Assembly: GCA_900548385.1 (NCBI GenBank)
Contig: URKJ01000055.1
Coordinates: 1-22,819, forward strand
Origin: an uncultured bacterium
Lineage (GTDB): Bacteria; Verrucomicrobiota; Lentisphaeria; Victivallales; UBA1829
Reading direction: 5' to 3'
DNA length: 22,819 bases
Within the stretch, counting starts at the first letter, position 1. Every line of letters starts with the position of its first letter. This document shows positions 16,710 to 22,819 of the stretch, one piece after another. Both the position numbers and the translations under genes were made by a program. The notes below the pieces were generated by a model that was not told the DNA's origin, ran no database searches, and saw only the letters and a program-made list of their open reading frames with translations.

Positions 16710-17711
16710 TCAAGTTATGTTTATATTGATCAATTCCGATGGAATCAATACCTTGCCGGGGACGTCATCCGGATCCGCAAGTTTTTCCAGAAGTCTGCGT
16801 GCTGCTTTGTAGCCGAGCAGGTAGGCGCGATGCAGTACGCACGGGAGCTGGTTCTGTTCTACGGTATGGGCATAGGAAAAGATCAGGACGTCTTCCGGGA
16901 CCCGGATATTATTGAATTTGAAGATGGAACGGATCAGTACGGCGGCTCCGTGGTGGCTGACGATCAGGGTGTCCGGCAGGTCGCCCCGCCTGATATAGTG
17001 ATAAGCTGCTTCAATGTGTTCTTCGTTGTTGGTTGTCTCCAGAAGCATGATGTCGTTTTCCCGCAGTTCCAGTTTTTCCCGCTTCATGGTCTCCAGCCGG
17101 AACCCGTCGAGGCGGTGCGCAAACGTACGGGAGAGAATAAAGCCGATCCGTTTCCGGTTGTGTGCTTCCAGATAGTCGCAGATTTTGCGTGCCGTTTCAA
17201 ATTCATCCGGACAAACCCGGTCGCAATCGTGTGGAAAGCGCAAAGGAGTTCCACCCTGTGCCGTGACGTAAGGAATCCGGGCGCGTTCCAGTTCTTTCAG
17301 CAGTTCCGGGCTGCCGACGGGTCCCAGAAAGATAAATCCGGAGATTGACTGGAGCTTTCCGGGCGGCAGATGCAGCGTTTCCGCTCCTGCCGGCTGAACC
17401 AGAAGCATAAGGTCTGCATCGCTGTTTCCGAGCACCGTCTGAACGCCTTCCTGAGCCTGAATATTGAAATCCATTTCCAGAATATTTTTCTGTTCGGGCA
17501 ACGGACAGAGGACAAGACAGACCGTTTTGCGTGCAGGCTCAACAGTCTGCGGCAGTTCGTAGCCGAGCCGTTTCATCGCTTCCAAAACCTTGCGGTATTT
17601 GGTTTCGTTGATTCCCGGTCTCCGGTTGATCACGCGCGAGACCGTGCTCTGAGAGACGGCCGCCTCTTTTGCAATGTCAAGCATCGTGATTTTTTTTCGT
17701 TCATTTGCCAT
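16710..17711 (-). CDS. LacI-family transcriptional regulator (module A)
   Basis: A LacI helix-turn-helix occupies residues about 8-54 (TMLDIAKEAAVSQSTVSRVI, then the hinge region RLGYELPQ). A periplasmic-binding-protein-like sensor domain continues to residue 333. The length is normal for the family. It should bind a palindromic operator as a dimer or tetramer and release or gain affinity on binding a sugar. It is the first gene of the LacI, prepilin-like protein, glycosidase unit, so it probably controls its own unit, with the palindrome at 17789-17802 as the obvious candidate site. Its ribosome binding site GAGAGGAG lies about 13 bases before the ATG, which is long; the same spacing recurs at the module B relic. 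Confidence 0.9.
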   Translation of the reverse strand: MANERKKITMLDIAKEAAVSQSTVSRVINRRPGINETKYRKVLEAMKRLGYELPQTVEPARKTVCLVLCPLPEQKNILEMDFNIQAQEGVQTVLGNSDADLMLLVQPAGAETLHLPPGKLQSISGFIFLGPVGSPELLKELERARIPYVTAQGGTPLRFPHDCDRVCPDEFETARKICDYLEAHNRKRIGFILSRTFAHRLDGFRLETMKREKLELRENDIMLLETTNNEEHIEAAYHYIRRGDLPDTLIVSHHGAAVLIRSIFKFNNIRVPEDVLIFSYAHTVEQNQLPCVLHRAYLLGYKAARRLLEKLADPDDVPGKVLIPSELININIT

Positions 17712-17736
17712 TTCAGCAGTTTTCTCCTCTCTTTTA

Positions 17737-17764
17737 ATTATACAATATTTTCCGGCAAAAACAA
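17737..17764 (-). promoter_or_regulatory. Promoter of module A
   Basis: On the minus strand, TTGTTT (17759-17764), 16 bp and TATAAT (17737-17742) precede GAGAGGAG and the LacI start. The sequence is nearly identical to the module B promoter. Confidence 0.7.
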
Positions 17765-17788
17765 GAGGGGAAAAATAAAAAAATGAAA

Positions 17789-17802
17789 AATATTCGAATA
17801 TT
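17789..17802. promoter_or_regulatory. Candidate LacI-type operator, module A
   Basis: AATATTCGAATATT is a perfect 14-bp palindrome with a central CG. Its centre lies about 65 bp upstream of the predicted transcription start, further than a simple blocking operator, so looping or activation is possible. A 10-bp palindrome TTATGCATAA begins at 17801 and a partial repeat (AATATTC) follows at about 17813. Confidence 0.5.
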
Positions 17803-17880
17803 ATGCATAAAAATATTCAAAATACGGATTCTTTGGATCGTTGGAGAGTTGGAAAAATACGATTTTTTCGCGGATTCGAC

Positions 17881-17908
17881 TTGAAAAAAGGAAAAAGTAG
17901 AATATATT
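17881..17908 (+). promoter_or_regulatory. Promoter of the tRNA-Val pair
   Basis: TTGAAA (17881-17886), a 16-bp spacer and TATATT (17903-17908) lie about 20 bp before the first tRNA. The 217-bp gap from the LacI start to the tRNA otherwise holds the module A promoter and palindrome on the other strand. Confidence 0.55.
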
Positions 17909-17928
17909 TAGCGTATCGACTACAGAAT

Positions 17929-18005
17929 GGGCGTATAGCTCAGTTGGTTAGAGCGCCACGTTGACATCGTGGAGGTCATAGGTTCGAGTCCTATTACGCC
18001 CACCA
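17929..18005 (+). tRNA. tRNA-Val (GAC)
   Basis: A full 77-base cloverleaf. Acceptor GGGCGTA pairs with TACGCCC. The D arm is GCTC/GAGC. The anticodon stem CCACG/CGTGG encloses the loop TTGACAT with anticodon GAC. The T arm is ATAGG/CCTAT around TTCGAGT. Discriminator A and an encoded CCA are present. Confidence 0.96.
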
Positions 18006-18018
18006 TTCATATTTATTC

Positions 18019-18095
18019 GGGCGATTAGCTCAGTTGGTTAGAGCGTCACGTTTACACCGTGAATGTCGGGAGTTCGAGTCTCTCATCGCCCACCA
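18019..18095 (+). tRNA. tRNA-Val (TAC)
   Basis: The second 77-base cloverleaf lies 13 bp after the first. Acceptor GGGCGAT pairs with ATCGCCC. The anticodon stem TCACG/CGTGA encloses TTTACAC with anticodon TAC. The T stem is GGGAG/CTCTC, and CCA is encoded. GAC and TAC together can read all four valine codons. Its 3' end is the edge of the AT-richer defence island. Confidence 0.96.
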
Positions 18096-18382
18096 TTCAG
18101 ATTTCTATACACAACCTTATTGTCATAAAGACAAAATTCCTGTGTCGCGGAAGAATCCGGCGCTTCGTTCGCAATCAAAACCGGTGCAATTACCAAATCC
18201 CGACTGACTTCATGAAAGTTCTTGAAATCGAGCGCATAACCCTGAACTAGCACAGAATCTGTCTTCGGTCACATCCGCTCTGCGAGATCAAAGGAATTTT
18301 CTGCCACCAGAGCATTGAGAATTTCATTCTTGGTACTCCCGGCAAAATTCGCAATGCTGTTTGCGTAGAAATATCAATTCAT
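18096..18382 (-). pseudogene. Decayed DUF2075-type (DNA/RNA helicase domain) gene fragment
   Basis: One minus-strand frame reads MN-stop-YFYANSIANFAGSTKNEI, continues to a second in-frame TGA, then gives VLVQGYALDFKNFHEVSRDL and VIAPVLIANEAPD, and stays open to the tRNA end. From memory of the family, the first part resembles the N-terminus, and the YALDFKNFHE part a conserved nuclease-like segment, of DUF2075 proteins that occur in defence islands. The section between these two parts is missing, as is everything after about residue 95, including the helicase domain. The ATG lies 7 bp after the GIY-YIG stop, so it was once the last gene of the same operon. The family match was not checked by search; the coding-relic call is firmer than the family name. 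Confidence 0.65.
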
Positions 18383-18389
18383 GATAGGC

Positions 18390-19262
18390 TTATTCTTCTG
18401 TCCTGAAATGTTCATCGAGTGTTTTTCCGGTTGCATCTTTCCAATTGATCCAGCCATTAGATGGTGTGCCAAGAATGATATCACTGGCGCCGGACGGAGT
18501 CTTGAATTTGTACTCTTGTGCGAAAATGAGTTTGGGGCCATCATTCTTCAGCACATTTTCCTCCAATAACCTTTGACGCGTTGGCTGAATGTAGCTGCTT
18601 TTTTTGCCGGAAGCAGTCAGTTGCAATACGCACTCAGAATTCGGTTGAACATAGAAACCGTCATCACGCAGGAATGCCGAGGCGTTCGCGCCTTTGCTAT
18701 TTTTGCAGAAGAAGCGAATTTCGGTGCTGGTGGTGGAATAAACTTTATTGAAAATGTCAAGTCCCAGCAACTCGGTCAACATCACAATCTGGTTGTAGTA
18801 AGCAATAAAACTTGCCTTCTTCCCCGAGGTCGCGACGGGTTCCTCCTTGCTGGCTTTGTTGCTATTGTCGAGAATGACGCGTTTTGCTTCGGATAGCTTT
18901 TTTACCAACAACCACTCTAAATAGTCCAATTCGACGGCAGAGAAGCCGTTCCCTGCGCGATTGATAAAATAAATAATTTCATTCCACCAATCACGTTTTT
19001 TGCGATGTTCTTGTGCTCGTGGTTGCGTGCGTTTTGTTTGACCGACATAGGCTTTGATTTTTCTGGCATCGTCTTCGCCTATGAGCAAATAAACGGCCAT
19101 AGTCTGTTCGTTGATGTGCGAAGCAATTTCACCGGCTTGCGCCCGGGGAACGACGACGGCCTTAATGATTTCGGTTTCAAATTCAACCTGCCGGAAGCCC
19201 TTCGGAGTCCCGTCAAAGAGTTCGACATTGACTAATTTTGTTTTAATATTATTCACAGTCAT
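18390..19262 (-). CDS. GIY-YIG nuclease-family protein with C-terminal DUF4357
   Basis: This 290-residue protein contains a GIY-YIG-type core at about residues 55-125. The signature reads AVYLL then AYVGQTK, followed by a basic EHRKKRDWWN segment and a Glu at 111 (AVELDYLEW) where the metal-binding acidic residue of the family lies. The C-terminal ~50 residues, with SDIILGTPSNGWINWKDATG, match DUF4357. Such proteins often accompany type I restriction genes, but their role is not established; nuclease activity is inferred. The start at 19262 is chosen over 19331 because AGGAG lies 7 bases upstream and it overlaps the hsdR stop by only 14 bp, the same overlap as between the AAA gene and hsdR. 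Confidence 0.82.
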   Translation of the reverse strand: MTVNNIKTKLVNVELFDGTPKGFRQVEFETEIIKAVVVPRAQAGEIASHINEQTMAVYLLIGEDDARKIKAYVGQTKRTQPRAQEHRKKRDWWNEIIYFINRAGNGFSAVELDYLEWLLVKKLSEAKRVILDNSNKASKEEPVATSGKKASFIAYYNQIVMLTELLGLDIFNKVYSTTSTEIRFFCKNSKGANASAFLRDDGFYVQPNSECVLQLTASGKKSSYIQPTRQRLLEENVLKNDGPKLIFAQEYKFKTPSGASDIILGTPSNGWINWKDATGKTLDEHFRTEE

Positions 19263-22200
19263 TTTTATCTCCTGGTAAACCTCCAATGCCACGGAATTTT
19301 TCAACCAAGGCGGATATCTTTTGAAAAACATTTTGCTTTTTCGGCAGATATTGAGGATTTAGCGGGCTCATTTTCGGTAATACCGCGTTGAGTTCGGTTC
19401 CGTTTTCACTGGCATATTCGCGCTTTAATGACGTTTTAATATATCGTTTTGCCGCCGCCTCATTCAGTTTTTCGCTGACGATCAAATCATCAACTTCACG
19501 CCGTTGTTTCTCCTGAGCAAAGGTAAAAAAGGCATCAATAATGCCAACTTTGTCCTGTATATTGTCCAAATCTGTGTGATGAATGAAGTCGACCAGCAAA
19601 CTTTCTTTTGCACGATTCCCGATACTGGAACGAATCAGACGGCGAACTTCTTCAATTAAAGCGGATTTGTCTTTGGTGATTTTATTCTTTTCAAAAATAA
19701 GTCCAAGAATATAATCAAGATTGATTTCTTGAGATTTGAGCAGATCCACTTCAAAAACAATGTCATCCCAAACAATGAGCGATTTTTCTTTTCCTTTATC
19801 TGCTTTTTCGCGGCGCAACCAGTCTCTGATATCATTGTAAGTGGAACGGTAATCCTGAATGATGCGGATATCGGGAACTGTAATTTTCTGCATTTCGCCG
19901 ATTTTTTCATCGTCAAGGTGATAGCGATTTTTAAAATTCTCGCGAGCTTGTGAATTCTCCATATCAACGTTTTGCAAGGCTTGAAGCGCGGCAAATTCAT
20001 CATAATTCTGCAAAATGTTTTCCACGCGCAGATATTCGCCGAAGAGTTTTACAAAAGCTTTCTTGTCGCTTTCAGAGACAATTTGATCCGGATTCGGGAA
20101 ACGCTGTTGCAGTTGCCGGGTAATCTCTATGTAACCGGTTCTGGTTTCTCCTGTTTCAGCATCGGAGAAGCCATCCATGTATTCCTTGTAACTTTTTTCC
20201 AGAACCACATTTCTGAGATTTTCATTTTTATCTCCGAATGTCTTAATGGCATCAATGGTCGGCTGTTCCAGATCCCGAAACGTGATAATATTGCCAAATG
20301 TTTTGGTGGCGTCATAAATGCGGTTGGTACGGGAATAGGCCTGTATCAGACCATGGTAACGCAGGTTTTTATCAACGAAAAGCGTATTCAGTGTCGGGGC
20401 ATCAAATCCGGTCAGGAACATGCCGACAACGATAATCAGATCGACTTCCTGTCTTTTTACCCGATTTGAGAGATCCCGGTAGTAGTTTTGAAAGGCTTTG
20501 CCTTCGACGCTGAAATTCGTTTTAAACATATCGTTGTAGTTTTTGATAGCGGCTTCCAAAAATTCTTTGGCACTGCTGCTCATCGCGGATACTTCAAAAC
20601 TTTCGTCAAGAATATCTCCAACAGCATCTTGTTCTTCGTTGGCAGCAAATGAGAAAATCGTAGCAATCTTCAGTTTTTGCGAACAATTTTTCTGCAAGTC
20701 GTTAAGCGTTTCATAATACATTTTGGCGGCGTCAACGCTACTGACGGCAAACATCGCATTGAAACCTTTGCCATTGGCAATCAGGCGATGCGTCTTCTGG
20801 TTGAAGTGATCCAGAATATATTGAGAAATTTCTCGAATACGCTCCGGATGCAGCAAGGCTTCTTTGTTTTCGGCGGCGGTCAGTTTTGATTCGTCCAGTT
20901 CGGATTCGATCGCCTTGAACCTGGGGCGGACATCATTATAATCGACTTTGAATTTCAGCACTTTCTCATCGCGAATGGCATCGGTGATCACATAAGAGTG
21001 AAGTTCCCGGCCAAATACAGACGCTGTTGTTTCCGCTCCCAGAGCGTTTTCTGGAAAAATGGGGGTTCCCGTGAATCCGAATTGATAGAACTTCTTAAAT
21101 TTCTTTTTAAGATTCTTCTGTGCTTCGCCGAATTGTGAGCGATGCGCCTCGTCAAAAATGAAGACAACTTGCTTTTGATAGATTTCCAAATACTCTTCAC
21201 TTTTCATCAAGTTGTTGAGCTTCTGGATCGTTGTGACAATAATTTTGTTGTCATTTCTTTCGATATTGCGTTTCAGACCAGCTGTACTCTCGGAACCATT
21301 GACGCTGTCCGGTGAAAACTTCTGGTATTCTTTCATCGTCTGGTAGTCAAGATCCTTACGGTCAACCACAAAAAAAACTTTGTCGATGAAATCGAGTTGC
21401 GTTGCCAGTCTCGCCGCCTTGAAGCTGGTCAACGTTTTACCGGAGCCGGTTGTATGCCAAATGTAGCCGCCGCTCTCCGGTTTTCCCCAAACTTTGGCTT
21501 GATAAGCTCCTTGAATCTTCCGCAAGATCCGTTCGGTTGCGGCAATCTGATAAGGGCGCATCACCAAAAGCGTGTTGTTGGTATCAAAAACGGAATAACG
21601 CAGAATAACTTCCAGAAGAGTCTTTTTCTGCAAAAAGGTTGCGGTAAAGTCTTTAAGATCCTTGATCAGTTCATTATCTTTCTGCGCCCAGTTCATCGTG
21701 AAGTCGAAACTGTTTTTGTCCCGCTTGGTGGTATTGGCGAAATATCGGCTGTCGGTGCCGTTGGAAATCACAAAAAGCTGTAAATATTTAAAAAGGGAAT
21801 TCTCTGTATTGAAACTCTCTTTGCTGTAGCGATGAATCTGATTGAATGCTTCCCGGATGGCAATGCCGCGTTTTTTCAGTTCGATTTGGACAAGCGGCAG
21901 GCCGTTGACCAGAATCGTTACATCGTAGCGGTTCGCATGAGTTCCGGTTTGCTCGAATTGCTGAATGACCTGCACTTTATTGCGTGCGAGGTTTTGTTTG
22001 TCAAATAAATAGATATTTTGGATATGTCCGTCATTAAAAACAAAATCATGAATATAATTATCGTGAATCTTGCGGGTTTTGTCGATCATCGAATCGTTGG
22101 GATTATCCAAATAGGTTTCGACAAAGCGAAACCATTCGGAGTCAAGGAAAGTCATATTGTTAAGCGCCTGAAGCTGAATACGAACGTTGGCAAGCAATGC

Positions 22201-22374
22201 TTCCGAATTTTTGACATCCGGCAGAAACTCATATCCTTGATTCCGCAAATCGGCAATCAGCTCCCGTTCCAGATCCGCCTCGGTTTGATAGATTGCGCCG
22301 GACTGTTCAATTTTTTCATACTTGTCAAGAACAATGAAATTATTGGATTCTGCAATGACTTTATCGTTGCACAT
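19249..22374 (-). CDS. hsdR: Type I restriction enzyme R subunit (EcoR124I-like, type IC)
   Basis: HsdR is the motor and nuclease subunit of a type I restriction-modification complex. It translocates DNA and cuts it at a distance from an unmethylated recognition site. The 1041-residue length is close to EcoR124I HsdR. The N-terminal PD-(D/E)XK nuclease shows Asp151, Glu165 and Lys167 in RYDVTILV and VQIELKKRG. The helicase core has Walker A TTGSGKT with Lys313, DEAH at 408-411, FTGTP (434-438), and the motif VI region YSRTNRI. These residue numbers coincide with those recalled for EcoR124I. AGGAG lies 7 bases before the ATG. All motifs appear intact. The HsdM and HsdS partners are not in the window and should lie beyond the right end. 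The gene is AT-richer than the chromosome to its left. Confidence 0.95.
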   Translation of the reverse strand: MCNDKVIAESNNFIVLDKYEKIEQSGAIYQTEADLERELIADLRNQGYEFLPDVKNSEALLANVRIQLQALNNMTFLDSEWFRFVETYLDNPNDSMIDKTRKIHDNYIHDFVFNDGHIQNIYLFDKQNLARNKVQVIQQFEQTGTHANRYDVTILVNGLPLVQIELKKRGIAIREAFNQIHRYSKESFNTENSLFKYLQLFVISNGTDSRYFANTTKRDKNSFDFTMNWAQKDNELIKDLKDFTATFLQKKTLLEVILRYSVFDTNNTLLVMRPYQIAATERILRKIQGAYQAKVWGKPESGGYIWHTTGSGKTLTSFKAARLATQLDFIDKVFFVVDRKDLDYQTMKEYQKFSPDSVNGSESTAGLKRNIERNDNKIIVTTIQKLNNLMKSEEYLEIYQKQVVFIFDEAHRSQFGEAQKNLKKKFKKFYQFGFTGTPIFPENALGAETTASVFGRELHSYVITDAIRDEKVLKFKVDYNDVRPRFKAIESELDESKLTAAENKEALLHPERIREISQYILDHFNQKTHRLIANGKGFNAMFAVSSVDAAKMYYETLNDLQKNCSQKLKIATIFSFAANEEQDAVGDILDESFEVSAMSSSAKEFLEAAIKNYNDMFKTNFSVEGKAFQNYYRDLSNRVKRQEVDLIIVVGMFLTGFDAPTLNTLFVDKNLRYHGLIQAYSRTNRIYDATKTFGNIITFRDLEQPTIDAIKTFGDKNENLRNVVLEKSYKEYMDGFSDAETGETRTGYIEITRQLQQRFPNPDQIVSESDKKAFVKLFGEYLRVENILQNYDEFAALQALQNVDMENSQARENFKNRYHLDDEKIGEMQKITVPDIRIIQDYRSTYNDIRDWLRREKADKGKEKSLIVWDDIVFEVDLLKSQEINLDYILGLIFEKNKITKDKSALIEEVRRLIRSSIGNRAKESLLVDFIHHTDLDNIQDKVGIIDAFFTFAQEKQRREVDDLIVSEKLNEAAAKRYIKTSLKREYASENGTELNAVLPKMSPLNPQYLPKKQNVFQKISALVEKFRGIGGLPGDKNDCE

Positions 22375-22783
22375 CGTGGGTCTCCTGCCAAAAGTTATAA
22401 CTCGTAATCAAATGATTCAATAAAAAGCGAACAATCTGCTTTTCTGAATCGGTGGGTTCTGCTATTGCCTCATTTGATAACGTTGAATGACTGGTAAATT
22501 GAATTACGCGGTTATAATAAGTCGTTTTATCATCAGGCAGCAATTCCGACCATCTTGGATAACCGAGGTAATTTGCCGTTTTTTCGTACAAATTGCGCAA
22601 TAACATAAAATGATAACGTTCAATCTTATTATCTTTTATAGCTTCTTCAAGCGTTGCCTTTAAGTGCAAGTGATAAGAGAAACTTTTATTTGAATCGCCG
22701 TCTTTTCTTTGCAGCTCAAAAGCCCCGTCTTCATTTTTCGTCAAAAAGTAGCTGTTTAGTGTATTAAATTCATTATACAGTAC
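22361..22783 (-). CDS. C-terminal 140 residues of an AAA/RloC-like ATPase-type protein (truncated by contig end)
   Basis: The gene enters from the right edge, so only its last 140 residues are present. They are helical and charged, with YHFMLLRNLYEKTANYLGYP and later VIQFTSHSTLSNEAIAEPTD. This resembles the C-terminal end of AAA_13-type ATPases (RloC/PrrC-like anticodon nuclease relatives) found between hsdS and hsdR in many type I loci. No Walker motif is visible in the retained part, so the assignment rests on this tail and on position. The apparent start MYKRQ is adapter sequence. Its stop overlaps the hsdR start by 14 bp, indicating one operon. Confidence 0.55.
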   Translation of the reverse strand, partial: VLYNEFNTLNSYFLTKNEDGAFELQRKDGDSNKSFSYHLHLKATLEEAIKDNKIERYHFMLLRNLYEKTANYLGYPRWSELLPDDKTTYYNRVIQFTSHSTLSNEAIAEPTDSEKQIVRFLLNHLITSYNFWQETHDVQR

Positions 22784-22819
22784 CTGTCTCTTATACACAT
22801 CTGACGCTGCCGACGACTT
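22784..22819 (-). other. Residual Nextera sequencing adapter (right end)
   Basis: From 22784 the sequence reads CTGTCTCTTATACACATCT and continues into the read-1 Nextera adapter; the last bases may belong to an index. It is not genomic and contributes the false N-terminus of the last reading frame. Confidence 0.97.

Noticed and set aside
8143..17802. CRISPR array or short-spaced repeat array in the gaps
   Set aside because: No regularly spaced repeats with variable spacers were found; the repeats seen are paralogous modules and single inverted repeats.
31..17928. Very frequent CCGG and TCCGGA words, considered as a possible methylation or uptake signal
   Set aside because: They mostly fall in coding frames as TCC, CCG and GGA codons and are explained by codon preference; without counts no signal can be claimed.

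Overview
The window looks like a fragment of a genome from the PVC group, most likely a gut-type Lentisphaerae (Victivallales). This is inferred from the gene mix, not from a marker gene: secreted clan GH-A glycosidases, prepilin-like proteins with an H-X9-DG tail motif, and LacI-type regulators packed together, plus a lipoprotein-fused Na/Pi transporter. The window is a complete assembly contig. Nextera adapter sequence remains at both ends (1-30 and 22784-22819), so the two terminal reading frames carry false N-termini and the last gene is cut.

Layout. 31-1599: a LexA/CI-like repressor with a tandem-repeat leader, convergent with a J-domain protein. 1641-3939: a cytoplasmic GH42 beta-galactosidase with its own promoter and terminator. 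4050-8142: divergent from it, a lipoprotein/Ig-like/Na-Pi/PhoU fusion transporter followed by guaA, closed by an intrinsic terminator. The GuaA protein has lost most of its glutaminase domain. 8143-17802, all on the minus strand: two paralogous modules with the order regulator, prepilin-like protein, large secreted glycosidase. The right-hand module is intact. In the left-hand one the LacI gene has collapsed to a 55-codon relic, but its promoter and an upstream palindrome are preserved. A fragment of a third CBM9-like sequence lies downstream at 8243-8300.

17881-18095: two tandem tRNA-Val genes (GAC and TAC) behind one promoter. From the last base of the second tRNA to the right end the sequence is visibly AT-richer and holds a defence island on the minus strand: a truncated AAA-ATPase-like gene, hsdR of type IC (EcoR124I-like), a GIY-YIG/DUF4357 protein, and a decayed DUF2075-type gene that ends against the tRNA. 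The hsdM and hsdS genes would be expected beyond the right edge.

How the parts work together (inference): each LacI-prepilin-glycosidase module is probably one sugar-responsive transcription unit, with 17-18 bp between genes. In module B the regulator has been lost, so that unit is either unregulated or controlled in trans by the module A regulator through the shared palindrome.
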